Shown piece by piece: positions 33,074 to 44,235 of a stretch of DNA of 64,000 nucleotides. The stretch is from assembly GCF_032854445.1 (NCBI RefSeq), contig NC_088306.1, forward strand, positions 31,013,157 through 31,077,156, read 5' to 3'. A program made the position numbers and the translations under genes. Origin of the DNA: Liolophura sinensis. Its lineage: Eukaryota > Mollusca > Polyplacophora > Chitonida > Chitonidae. The stretch's first letter is position 1. Every line of letters begins with the position of its first letter. The notes beneath the pieces were generated by a model, which saw nothing but the letters and a program-made list of their open reading frames with translations, made no database searches and was not told the DNA's origin.

Positions 33074-33793
33074 ATTACTCTACAATGAAACTCATTATAT
33101 CCGGAAAACGAAAACACCAATCCAATGGCGTTTCTCACCCAAATGCCGGATGTATTCGTGTTCATAACCCTTTCCATTGAAATGGAAATAGTTGAACGAT
33201 CTTTTATGGCAATCAGACTAATAATATATACTTTGCCATCTTCTGGAATCATTTAGTCCGCATTGGGCAAAACTATACATCTGTTCTCTGTAGTTGAAGC
33301 TAGCCTTGCGTTTCATATTCACCAAATTTGTGTATAGTGCAATATGTGTGTCAGCGTTTTTAATGATTTGCCGTTAAAATACATGTATTTCCTTTGTGGT
33401 GGGTGAGTTGGGGGATGGTGCAAACAATTTGATAACAACGGTTTTGTTTATAAAAGCCAAGCCAAATGATCAAGCGTGGCTAATTATCCGGGCTAATTGA
33501 GCACATTAGCTAATTGGTAGTACACAAACAGTCACTGTGGGATTCCCGGATCTTAAAGCAAAGCAGCAGCGTCATTCAAGAGGAAAAATATAATAAGTGC
33601 AGTCCAAAGAAGAAGAGATTATAATTTCTCTTGCTGTTGGCCTGAATCATACCCTGCGTTACACCACTACGTTTTGGAGATATAGCTACATACCGAGGAC
33701 AATCTTTTTGACATCGTGCACTTTGGCGAAGTCCCCCTTGACCCTCTGGTTCGTCCTTGCAGCACCCATCCAGGACTAAAAATGTCTCGCTGT
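33074..33793. other. Unassigned 720 bp between two SINEs
   Basis: No supported gene or repeat seen. Confidence 0.4.
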
Positions 33794-33806
33794 AACGGAC
33801 TTAAAG

Positions 33807-34068
33807 TATTTATTTATTTATTTGATTGGTGTTTTACGCCGTTCTCAAGAATATTTTTCACTTATACGACGGCGGCGAGCATTATGGTAGGTGAAAACCG
33901 GGCACAGCCCGGGGGAAACCCACGACCATCCGCAGGTTGATGGCAGACCTTCCCACTTACGGCCGGAGAGGAAGCCAGCATGAGCTGGACTTGAACTCAC
34001 AGCGACCGCATTGGTGAGAGGCTTCTGGGTCATTACGCTGCTCTAGAGCGCTAACCGACTGAGCCCCC
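33807..34068 (-). mobile_element. tRNA-type SINE, full length, 13-bp duplication
   Basis: Reverse-strand full-length copy, bounded by perfect AACGGACTTAAAG repeats at 33794-33806 and 34069-34081. The tail is (TTTA)n at the left and the tRNA-like head at the right (minus-strand GGGGGCTCAGTCGGTTAGCG). It is close to the 32796 copy, which suggests both are recent. Confidence 0.88.
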
Positions 34069-34545
34069 AACGGACTTAAAGATAGGCATATGTTTTTTGG
34101 CTTTAAAAGGCATGTCCCGACGTTAACATCGTTTATTGAAACAAAGTAAGCATATTTGTTCTAGTTATTTATTCACTCGCACTATAACTGCATGTGTTTA
34201 TCCATGAATCCATAATTTTACTGCATATATTGATATTTGTCACTTTCTCAGTGTTGCTTTCCTTTGTAATGACCATTTATCCGTTACACATACTTACTGT
34301 TTGTGGTGGCAAGGCTGTGCAGACCAAGACGAAAGACCTGGTATCAGAATACACCTCGGCAGTGAATTTGGAAATGAAAGCTCTTTGGGAAAATGGATTT
34401 CTGTTGGCAACAATACTGGGATCATCTGGTGGGTCTTTGTCTTCGGAGACCTTAACTATTGTTCACGTATATTCACCGAAATTTTGAAAATGTATTTTTG
34501 GAATGTTTTCTCTCTATTTTTGTAACAAAATATTTCCGTCGGCAG

Positions 34546-35282
34546 AAAAGAACGAATACCACAGTGCGATATGCCACCATTGACTTCATAACCAATTTAT
34601 GTTACACAGACGACCCAACAGTTGTAATGGATATTGAGAGGAAGTATACGAAATCCCTGAAATCGAACACCGCGTCAAAACAAACAGAGGGTAAGTTATT
34701 TTGTTCAGACTTTATATTAATTTATAGAATTCCTTAACTATATCAAGAAAGTGTGTAGTGTCGTGAAACTTGCCAGATATACACTGTCTACAGCCAACTT
34801 CTAGTTCGACAACTGCTCATGTTCAAGTTTTTGTATGCAAACGTTTTTTTTTGTGTGTTGCAGGTATGGGATGACAGGCGTCGCCTATCTTATAATCAAC
34901 CTTTGTGTACGTGACCATTTCTTTTTTCCCCTCTTCAGGTATTCGCCTACCAGCTGCTCGCCCGTTAAAAAAAAGCATAGCCAGAAAAACGATCACCATT
35001 GAAGACCGGTTGAAAAGAAAAGCAATACAGGTTAGTTTGTTTATGCAATTTTTTTTAAATAGTGATTGTACATCTTACATCTAGCCTTCACTACTGAACA
35101 TTGGCTTTATATATTGTTTGTTGTATACAGTATATTGTCTTCCTTCCCAACAAACTGAACAGGCCATCTTCATCAGTGCCTTCCAAGACCAAGCCGCATG
35201 CCTTTACCTTAAGCCGTTTATCGGGAGATATGGTCCAGACAAGGTCCAGCGTATGGTTGAGAAAACCCGATCAGGTTGCTAA
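34546..35282 (+). CDS. Three phase-compatible exons of an unidentified spliced gene
   Basis: Exon-like blocks at 34546-34690, 34939-35030 and 35163-35282 are each bounded by good splice sites: acceptor GTCGGCAG, donor AGG|GTAAGT; acceptor CTCTTCAG, donor CAG|GTTAGT; acceptor GAACAG. Phases agree (0 to 1, 1 to 0, then 0), and the joined frame stays open to TAA at 35280-35282. The product is basic and not recognised. A possible upstream exon lies at 34301-34423 (donor TCTG|GTGGGT), but its phase does not match. The gene may belong with the Ser/Pro-rich segment (35276-35640) and BEN-like domain downstream. Splice sites and open phase are seen; that this is a real, expressed gene is inference. 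Confidence 0.45.
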
Positions 35283-36138
35283 CCTATTGCCCAGCACACC
35301 TCTCATCTCCATCCTCCACTGACTCTCCTGCATACACTTTAACCTCTCCTAATGACTCCGCTCCTTCTACTCTAACGCGACTGACTTCCCCCTCTGTCAC
35401 ACCTTTCCCCACTATCACACACACACCTACTCCTGTCTCTTCATCCCCACCTGTGTTTCCTGTCATCTCCCCCACCTCGGATCTCCCTTCAGATAACCAA
35501 CCGTCACCCTTTCCACCATTGTTAACATCCTCAGATTTTTCCGTCAACTTACTCAGCTCTGACCGCCCTACTCTCTTTTACATGGATACGTGTGAACTAA
35601 CTCCCGCTCGCCCACTGATTCTCTTCCCTGCTCTGTAACTCCTCCGCCCTACTCCGTAACTCCTCCGACCAGCGACCAAGGAATTCTCTTCCACAATGGA
35701 CCATCCCATCGCCTAGATGTGTTCTTCGCCAAGTTCGACGAACTTCTCCAACACGTTTGAAGACTTGAATCAAAGGTATTCATTTATTATACTCATTTAT
35801 ATTTTTATAATATTTTTAATACGTGTTAACGAAAAAAGATTCATTTGAGACTTTTCTTGTTCAGTGTTTCGAACTTCCTATACAATAGAAAACATACTTT
35901 ATTTTTCTGATGTAAGGTGGACGGTCTTCCCTCGTCGAAACCAGGTCGTTTGGGACTCAGACAGATGTAGAACCTCGATTGAGACCCGAACCAGAGCCTG
36001 TCTATCCCCGATGAGCCCACAGACAAGGATGTCAGCCCGTCGCCTTACCTGTACCGGAATTCACTGAGGTCAGGTTCTGGCAGCTGAGGCTTTGTCAACT
36101 CGACGGCGACAAGGTTACCCCCTCGATGCCTCGCAACA
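35283..36138 (+). other. Ser/Thr/Pro-rich segment and possible coiled-coil exon
   Basis: One frame (35276-35635) encodes about 120 residues very rich in Ser, Thr and Pro, followed by a short block near 35708-35776 reading HRLDVFFAKFDELLQHV, which looks amphipathic. Frames are broken by stops, so this is either decayed coding sequence of the BEN-like gene or low-complexity sequence. Confidence 0.3.
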
Positions 36139-36502
36139 CTGATTGACAACATTACAGACGGATCACTTGAGCCACGTATTGCCACTGAAGGGCCAGAGCT
36201 GGCGAAGATTTTGAGAGATTCACATGGGCCTGCCCATCTTGCCAAGAGTTTGTTGTTGGCTGGTTTTACTGTGGGAGAACTGTACGGCAGGGATGCTTTC
36301 GGCATAAACTTTGGTGGGCGGCAGAAGGAGCCCCTAAACGAGGATCGTTAAGAGGATCGTGGATGTTGTCCGACTGCATTACAAAGAAGGCAACATTGAT
36401 AAAAAAGTAGCCACGTCGTTGAACTCTGCCATACTCTACTTATGGAGACAGCGCCTGCGTCACGCGTGGCTTCCACTGGATAGATTGTTTACCGGATTGT
36501 AG
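36139..36502 (+). pseudogene. BEN-like domain, frameshifted
   Basis: The frame starting at about 36139 reads LIDNITDGSLEPRIATEGPE and continues through LLAGFTVGELYGRDAFGINF to KEPLNEDR, then stops. The next frame picks up at about 36352 with KRIVDVVRLHYKEGN and ends LWRQRLRHAW...FTGL followed by TAG at 36500-36502. The alternation of a pre-helix FT.EL block, the PLNEDR turn, an I..V...Y helix and a final LWR.R helix resembles BEN domains, which bind DNA in chromatin regulators. One missing base-pair group near 36350 (GAGGATCGTTAAGAGGATCG) breaks it. The assignment is by motif pattern only. Confidence 0.45.
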
Positions 36503-36777
36503 TATTGTCAGTGAATTCATGTGTTTATACTTGTTACAATTTCTGTTATATAAATTACTATATAATTGTTAACATGACAACAATACAACAAATTGGTTCA
36601 TAAATATTCTTGCTTTATGTTTGAAATACATGTATGGTGGTCATATATGCACTTGAAAACATGAGTTTATCAGTTGCCCATGGCTGCCCCATGAAAAGCA
36701 ATCACACTGGGAGAACCTTATAAATGTGGTTAATATATCTTTTGCATGTTTCGGCACTCAGGTTATTCCAAAATTGC

Positions 36778-37935
36778 TCAATCCCTTCTATAAGCCGATT
36801 TTTTGAAGTACTTTATCGAAGCCCACATCATTTCTAACGGATTCAGGGGGAGCCGGCATCGCATTAATGTTGTTCTCATTTCACCATGCTTTCTTTTATT
36901 TACGGTGCGTCTCGGATCATTACCTTGGTAGAGTCTGTAGCTGTCCGGGTACACCTCTCTGACGAATGGCTGTAACAATTTAAATCATTTTCAAAAAGTC
37001 AAAACAAAATGGTAACAAAACTAAAGTTGCAACATCTTTAATTACTGATAATCATTTTTACGTAAATATGGCAGCTTACCGTTAAGTATTTTTCCAAAAT
37101 TGTTTGCTACCCATCACTCTTCAATTTTCCCGTAAAGATGGCGATCTGTGTGGCTCCTTTCCGGGATATGCCCGCCCAAACATGGACCTGCAAAAATTGG
37201 ATTGTCAAATCAGGAATATAGTCTGTGTATCTGATACAAAAGCACTTGTAACTTTGCTCTATTTAGAAAACGACTACTTTGAGGTACAGAAGCATCCAAA
37301 CGTTGATGTGTAGCATTAAGCACAAATAATAAGAAATCACTTACTTGATATAGGTGTTTGGGTATCTCTTTCAGTCAGCGTAGCTTTCGCTGCCGCCGGA
37401 ATGACAATGTCACATGCGATTGCATTTTTACAGTACTCTCGTGTGTAAATATCACATTGTTTGTTGTTGGCCATCACGTCTAGGCAGAACAGCTTGCGTT
37501 TTTCTTTTTTTCACATCCAGCACAATCTGACAATAGCGTGGGCTTGCACTTGTCCATCCAAGTTGCTGACGGGCTCTCTTGACTGTAGAACGGGACACTT
37601 CAACGCCGTACTGCTTATTCAATTTGCGCCGAAGCTTCGGCGCCATTACTTCATCGTTGGCTTCAATGCATTTGTCAATGAAGACCGGATGCTTAGGATT
37701 CAACTTTCGCTTCTCTTGCCTTGGTTTAACTGCTGACAACTGTTTTCCAGTTGATATTTCCCTTCCTCTTCTCCCTATATGTAACTTTATAGCCTGTGTG
37801 CTAATGCTCATGTTGTTCTCTGCGAGGAGTCGTTTTCGAATCAGCAGAAGTGATACATTCTCTGTGTGCAGATCGTCAATTCAGCACAATAGAACTCGGA
37901 AATTCGTTATTTTTTTATGCGGCTCCATGTTTGTG
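36778..37935 (-). pseudogene. IS630/Tc1-type transposase remnant with two intron-like gaps
   Basis: Minus strand. Block 1 (37340-37935) holds an N-terminal helix-turn-helix region (RRGREISTGKQ, then RSTVKRARQQLGW) and the first catalytic strand, where the expected FTDEST reads FTHEST, so the first Asp is His. Block 2 (about 37080-37188) holds VHVWAGISRKGATQIAIFTG and one stop. Block 3 (36778-36978) holds PFVREVYPDSYRLYQGNDP with the second Asp and NPLEMMW with the Glu. The gaps between blocks start with CAA|GTAAGT and ACG|GTAAGC and end in TTTTGCAG and TTGTTACAG, so they look like introns. The transposase is dead: catalytic Asp lost, one stop. Confidence 0.6.
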
Positions 37936-38269
37936 TGAATTGAACTTTTTCTGTCTATATAAAGGAAACATGCTCACTACACTGACAATAATCCATTACT
38001 CAATGTTAGTGGATTAAAATACCATAGGATTACGATTAACGCTAGGAGGGTTTCATGAGTGACACTTGAGCCGTGTTGCCCAACATGCGGACCGAAGCCA
38101 TTCGATCTCCAAACAATGAAGACATATATTTTGAACACGCTAGGTCTCAAAAAGATGACTTTAACTAAAGTATATTTATTCTAGAATACTCTTATTTCGT
38201 AGGTTGCCTCTGTACGCATTTACAAGCAGAAAACATCATTAAACACATATAATCGTGATTCACATAACA
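37936..38269. other. Unassigned 334 bp
   Basis: No gene or repeat recognised. Confidence 0.4.
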
Positions 38270-39000
38270 GAACCGGAGGTCAATAGGTAAGTATTTACTT
38301 GAAGGATGTTACCACATTTCTTCGTAGTGAAGTGTTTAACTCCCTGTGTATTTAGTTCTCTACAGATTTCTTCCTCGGTTTGGTCAATTATATCCCCATC
38401 CCCGTCACGAATTATTCTCTGACCGCTGTTCAGGGAATGGTGAGGGGATGTGAAAACCGACATATCCGCTATTTGATTTAATCTAAATAAATTTTTTGAC
38501 TGAAAGAAAGGGATGAATTTTTGAGGCCGGCTTTTGTTCACTCTTTGTTGAGAGAACAATGAAAGCCGGCCAATTTTCTGATTTATTATCAGTGAAGTCC
38601 GCCAAGGCTTCCAACTTCCTCTTTTCATCAGCACTGGACGAAGCCGGCTGAGAGGAAGACCTAACGGATACATTAGAAACACTAGAGACATGGGGCGAAA
38701 TGTTCAGGGAAGTCATAATAGATATATAATCAAAGTTCATTCCATGTGTTTCCCATTCACCACGTAGTGCCAACTAGGGCGATGTTTGAACCTGGGGATG
38801 CCCAGCAGCAACACACCAAGGACACCACATGAGGTATACTCAGATAGATGGCCTTGATATGTATACCCAATTCCTACCACGAGCTCCTCCCTGTCAAGAA
38901 GGTAGCACATCAGACACAAACTCTTTGATTGGCCCATGAGCCACCGCATGCCTAGAGGGCTGAGGTCCTATTCATATCACCCCGGAAACCCCACGTTGGA
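38270..39000 (-). mobile_element. LINE fragment K: 5' UTR and start of ORF1
   Basis: Minus-strand fragment with the LINE 5' end at about 39000, a leader with an internal deletion, and the ORF1 N-terminus (38270-38700, including the AFIVLSTKSEQKPASKIHPF block). It stops before the knuckles. Confidence 0.7.
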
Positions 39001-39586
39001 GAAAATACGTTTATATGGATAATTTTTGACAACAGGAATCTTTCAATCCATATTAAATGCGTAAAACCAAATTATTATCGACATGGCCTTAATCCTTAAT
39101 TAATCATTTTTCGTTCCAGAAGGATACGGCATGAACAATATTTTTTAAAGTAATCTTACCTGCGTTGGTAGGCACAAGCCTAACACAATGATGTCCGACA
39201 TCGCAAGGCCAGATAGGAAAACACTCGTGGAGTTGCGTAGCTTCTTGGAAGCGATGATACCGCAAATAATCAAAGCGTTGCCTGGAGTGAATGAATGAAT
39301 CAATGATTATGGCTTAACGCCACACCGGCAATATTTCAGCCATATCGTAAGGAAAACAAGGTGAAAACAAGAGACGGTTAAGGTTTTCGATATGATAATA
39401 TGAACATCACAAATACAGAAATGTTTAAAAACAGATAAGAAAAAACCAAAACAGTTAAAGGTCGAAAACCAGTAAATTGTAAAAAATAGTATATCTGGAA
39501 AGCTATATGTATATAACTGTATCTATAAATATTTCAGACAATTCAAATTCATAATTTCTGATAAAGGCCAATGGTCTTCAAATAAT

Positions 39587-40680
39587 TTATGACAACATCG
39601 CCAGCGATGCTGTCAAATAAATCACATATAGAGTTGACCGTATAGAATCTATTGGAACATGAGCAAAGTCTACACAGTCAACCAGGATATGTTTGATGCC
39701 ATATTGCGCATCACATCCAACACACACGGGAGCACTGCTCCCATCTAAGATGAAATTGTGTGTTAGATGAGAATGCCCGACACGACACCTTGTTAAAACG
39801 ACTTGGTCTCTACGAGACATTTGGTAAGTATAGGCATTGTAGCCAAATACAGGATTAATAGCATGCAGTTTATTATGGATCTGCAAGTCCCATTCACCCT
39901 GCGAAAATCGATGAATATATTTAAGAATATTAAGCTTTATGTAAGTATACGGGATTTTAACCCGAGATACAGGTTTATATAGGGCAGCTTTCGCTTCCCT
40001 GTCCACGACTGTGTTTCCATGGATACCAGTGTGACTTGGTATCCAACACAATATATCTTTACCTCTTTTAAGTAGTTTTTTATGTTTGGCTATGATCTCA
40101 AGTGTCAATGGATTTTTAAATTTATTATTCTGAAATGCCAAAAGGCAAGACAGCGAGTCGCTGCATATCACTGCCCTCTGGGTATGCCCTAAGAAAACAT
40201 ATAATAAGGTCAGGAGTATAGCTCTTTGCAGAAAAGATAGATGAAGGTGGCAGACTAAGAGAAGTGACCAGCCGATCTAAGACAGCCGCGGCCTCAACCC
40301 TGTCCCCATCCTTTGACCCGCCAGTATATATAAATTTATAATCCATATAATCAGCCTTGACATCAGCAAAACCTTGCGGAATTATAAGAGGATTTGTACT
40401 TGATTTATTATATTTACGTAGGTCAAATATTAGTTTAGGGTGAGAAAGAAGTCAGGGAGGTGACTCCGGAAAAGACACCGGAGCTATATCCTCTAGCCTG
40501 ATGTTAGCACCCACAATATGGTCCCGTATACGAAGACCGAACGAAGGGATCTTGTTAGGACATTTATTAAATTTATCTACATATGATGGATTAGGACCAC
40601 AGTCGTAGGCAGGATTTCTTGGATGAGCTTTAAGCTTAGTAGCATAACGAAGGCTCATTTTTTTGTACGTTGGTTATATA
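39587..40680 (-). pseudogene. LINE L RNase H and ORF2 tail
   Basis: RNase H: the first Asp block is altered (YTGGSKDGDRV, so the catalytic Asp of YTDGS is Gly), the second block is damaged near 40230, and the third and fourth are present (CSDSLSCLLAF; SHTGIHGNTVVDREAKAAL). The Cys-rich tail with CVGCDAQYGIKHILVDCVD ends at 39587. Loss of the first catalytic Asp would inactivate it. Confidence 0.75.
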
Positions 40681-41950
40681 AAAAGGCTCACGTATAAACT
40701 CCCTACTGGTGAGGTTCTAAAAGCACCGAGGCTGAGCCTCAAACCTTGGTGATGAACAGGATCCAACATTTTAATGTACGACTTCCTAGCGGAACCGTAA
40801 ATGATGGATCCATAGTCCAATTAAGACCTCACCAGATAACGATATAAATTGAGTAAAACTGATCGGTCAGCACCCAAATCGGTGCTAGACACGACCTTAA
40901 TTATATCGAGAGCCTTTGTACATTTAGCTTTAAGCATTTTAATATGAGGTATACAAGATAGCTTACTATCAAATATTATACCTAAAAATTTTGTTTCTCC
41001 AACAATTTTAATCTGTTCACCATAAAAATAAAGCTCAGGGTCAAGATGAAGTTTCCGTTTATTACAAAAATGCACACCGACTGTTTTAGACGTTGAAAAG
41101 TCTTCAGTTGCTCATTTTTCGATTTTATTGACACAAAGATATTATTCGTATTCTTAGCTCGGTAGGATATAAGGAAATCATCCACGTATAAAGAACCCTC
41201 TGTGCCAGATGTTTTTGCTAGGCTGTTTATTTCTATGTTAAACAGAGTTGGTGATAGAATGCTGCCCTGGGGTTTACCCATTTCCTGCTCACAAGAGTTA
41301 GAAAGAGTAGACCCAACCCGTACCTTAAACTGACGATCAGATAAAAATTGCGATATAAATATAGCGACCTTTAAGACCCATATCCGCGAGGTCTTTTAAA
41401 ATACCATATTCCCATGTTGTGTCGTAGGCCTTTTCAATGTCGAAAAATATGGACACCACATGTTCGTTATTGATGAAGCCATTGCGAATTAAGGTTGCGA
41501 ATTAAGGTTTCGAATCGGACAAGGTGATCCACAGTGGATCTACCTTGACGAAAACCGAATTGAATATTAGAAAGTAACTTGTTGGTTTCAAGAAACCAAA
41601 CAAGTCTAACATTAATCATCTGTTCCATAGTCTTACTGACAAAGCTGGTAAAAACTATGGGGCGGTAATTATTTGGATCATTATGATCCTTACCCGGTTT
41701 GGGAGCCGGGATAATACACGACTCCCGCCATGACAGTGGAAAATTTCCAGTTATCCAAATATTATTAAGCAAGTCCAAGACAGTCTTAAGTGGCTCAGCT
41801 GGTAAATGGTTCAGAAACTTATAATATACGTTATCAGGACGACAGGCAGTATCGTGGGCTTTTTTATCGTGGGTCTTAAGTTCCTCGATATTAAAAGGAC
41901 AATTATAATCTTCTAAATTGTTAGAAGAAAAGGGCAATTTAATTTTCTCC
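40680..41950 (-). pseudogene. LINE L reverse transcriptase
   Basis: Fingers: PAPKPGKDHNDPNNYRPIVF and GFRQGRSTVDHLVRFET (41467-41937). Palm: MGKPQGSILSPTLFNIEINS and the catalytic box LYVDDFLISYRAKN (41281-41150). Thumb: STDLGADRSVLLNLYR (40830-40900). Frames change between these blocks at about 41465 and 40980, and about 11 codons are missing after the YVDD region compared with copy F. Confidence 0.75.
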
Positions 41951-42840
41951 TTCTGGTTTTTAATATGTTGGAATTTTTGGTATAGTTCTCAGAAGAAGAT
42001 TTCTTGGAAATTGTCTCACCTAATTTATTTGCTATATCAGATGGAGAGGTTAATATATTATCTCCGTCTTTCAAATGCTGGACATTGACTTTATTATTTT
42101 TGCCCTTAAGTTTCTGAACCATGTTCCACACCTTACGCATGGGTGTTTTTGACGTAATGCCCGAAACAAAGTTCCGCCAACAAGATCTTCTCTTGGACTT
42201 GAGTAATCGACGAGCCTTAGCTCTAAAAGTACGAACCTGGTTTAAATTATTATCTGTTATATTATATTATTTTAATATATTATCTGTTATATTATAATCT
42301 ATATATTATACCTGGATGTAAATAGGTGTTAGAACCATAATTGCAATAACACAGTTCTTCGTTAGATAAGAAGTTTTCTACTATCTTGCCCTTATCATTT
42401 ATGTTGTTATTGCCCCATAGGGGGAATTAAAATCTCCCATAAGTATAAAAGGTTTTGCCAACTGTTGTTTTAAATTATGTAACCGCAAAGCTGACAAAGT
42501 AATGTTCACGGGAATATACACTGAACATATTGTGATTGTTTCACATAATGAAACACGAACAGCCACAGCCTGAAGTTCTGTATCCAGAGCAACAGGGCTG
42601 TGAATAATATTGTTATTGACGAAGATAGAAGAGCCGCCTTCAGCTCTCTCTTCTTCATTTGAGTACGTACTGTATAATGAGTAATTTTTAAGTTATTTTG
42701 TCTTTGTCAGATGTCTACAGGTGAGTTTCCTGAAGACACAGGGCAATAGCATTTAATGATTGGACAAGCTGTGTTATTTTAAACAAATTTACCTTCAGGC
42801 CTCGAGAATTCCACTGTATAATTTTGTCATATATCGCCAT
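41950..42840 (-). pseudogene. LINE L endonuclease, internally replaced
   Basis: Starts at the ATG overlapping the ORF1 stop (42840). N-terminal strands are recognisable at 42840-42500, but the core around 42240-42310 is replaced by AT-rich sequence. The linker before RT (MRKVWNMVQKLKGKNNKVNV, 42140-42080) is conserved in five copies in the window. Confidence 0.65.
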
Positions 42841-44235
42841 TATGGAGGGAGACGCATAGGAGATTTTGCTTTATGTTTGGACCGAGGATGACCCTTTCGT
42901 GGAGATCGGCTGGAAGATCTCCCTGCTGCGGGTGATATATACATCACATCCGCATCTGATGTTGAAGGACCAACGCCCTCCAACGATCCAAACTTATTGA
43001 AAGTTTGGATAGGATCCCTAGTGGCCTTAGATGGACGCTCTGTGGGGCCACCAGGTTTATTAGTTATTCTATTTTTATTTTGAGATGGGCTTTTGGACTT
43101 ATTTTTGTCATTTTTAGGGCAATTGGGGTCAGCTGGTTTACCAGCGTGTTCTATACTATTTACTGTTTTTACTTGTTCTTTTGAAGGAGTTTGAGTTGAG
43201 GAAGAACTAAATGAAGGTTGAAACAGAAGTTGCACAGAAACATAACTAGGTTTGTCGTTTCCAATGGGCCAAGTCCAAGAGGTTTGAGTAGCAAGAGTTG
43301 CTACTTGCTTGACCACATTGGCAAACGAAGTCGGTAGAGAAGTATTAGAAAGTGAGGCTAATTTCCGGGCGTCCTGATAGGAGATATTGTTTTTAATTTT
43401 CAAGTTCATAATTTGCTTTTCTTTAACGAAAAGCGGACAGTCCCTTGAGGAGGCCATGTGATCGCCATTGCAGTTGCAACACTTAATGTGTTGCTGCGGT
43501 TGAAACCATCATGCCCTTCACTGCCGCATCTGAAGCAAATGAGTTTGTCCCTTGCCATGACCAAATCTTTGGCAATTAAAACAACGTGTAGGATTGGGGA
43601 TATGTAAATCCACATTAACCCTATACGGGCCAACGTGGATATGAGACGGAAGGGAGGTAGTGTTAAAGGTAAGCAGGTATGTATTAAGTATAATTGATTT
43701 ATCTATTGGGAATATATAAATCCACATTAACCCTATACGGGCCAACGTGGATATGAGACGGAAGGGAGGTAGTGTTAAAGGTAAGCAGGTATGTATTAAG
43801 TTTAAAGAGGTTACCAGATTTCTTCGTAGCGAAGCGTTTCACTCTGGTAACACCCTGTGAATTTAGTTCTTGGCAAATTTCTTCCTCAGTCAGGTCAGTT
43901 ATATCACCATCCCTGTCACGAATGATTTCTTGACAGCTGTTCAGGGAATGGTGATGGGATGTAAAAAACAGATATGTCAGATATTTTATTTAATTTAAGT
44001 AAATTTTTTGACTGTCGTTGCCGGAAACATTCAATGAGAATGTCTCCGGATCTAGGCTTTTTAACGTTTTTTAGAGTTCCAGCTGCGCCCTGGAGAGCCC
44101 TTTGCAAAAGAAACGGATGAATTTTTGAAGCCGGCTTTTGTTCAGAGAACAAGTTGAGAGAACAATGAAAGCCGGCCAACTGCTCTGTTCATTATCCAGT
44201 GAGTCAGACGACTTCCTCTTTTTATCAGCACTTGA
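42840..44235 (-). pseudogene. LINE L ORF1 (gag-like)
   Basis: N-terminal block at 43990-44235 (SSADKKRK, then AFIVLST). The OB-like or RRM-like block SLPSHIHVGPYRVNVDL is at about 43600-43660 and again at 43720-43760 through a 112-bp tandem duplication. Knuckles RCFNCQRFGHGKG and CFRCGSEGHDGF are at 43500-43600. The open C-terminal segment (42840-43457) has 205 codons: MASSRDCPLFVKEKQI, a Ser/Thr/Pro/Gln linker, a Lys/Asn-rich block and a final basic SRSPRKGHPRSKHK tail. It ends RLPP-TAA, with the TAA sharing one base with the ORF2 ATG. Confidence 0.75.
43593..43801. repeat. 112-bp tandem duplication within LINE ORF1
   Basis: The block starting CACATTAACCCTATACGGGC at 43611 recurs at 43723, with very few differences. 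Because 112 is not a multiple of three, it shifts the frame. Confidence 0.75.

Larger units (their letters stand above)
39291..44235 (-). mobile_element. LINE fragment L: most complete copy, about 4.9 kb
   Basis: Minus strand, from the (ATTC)n end at 39291 to the ORF1 N-terminus at 44235; only the 5' leader is missing. The order from its 5' side is ORF1 (44235-42840), endonuclease (42840-41950), RT (41950-40680), RNase H and tail (40680-39587), 3' UTR (39587-39291). This copy is the best template for the family. It is broken by several frameshifts, a replaced stretch in the endonuclease (about 42240-42310, now AT-rich TATATTATATTATTTTAATA-type sequence) and a 112-bp tandem duplication in ORF1. 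Confidence 0.85.

Noticed and set aside
35284-35547. Gly/Glu/Val-rich antisense frame opposite the Ser/Pro-rich segment
   Set aside because: Shadow of a low-complexity sense frame.
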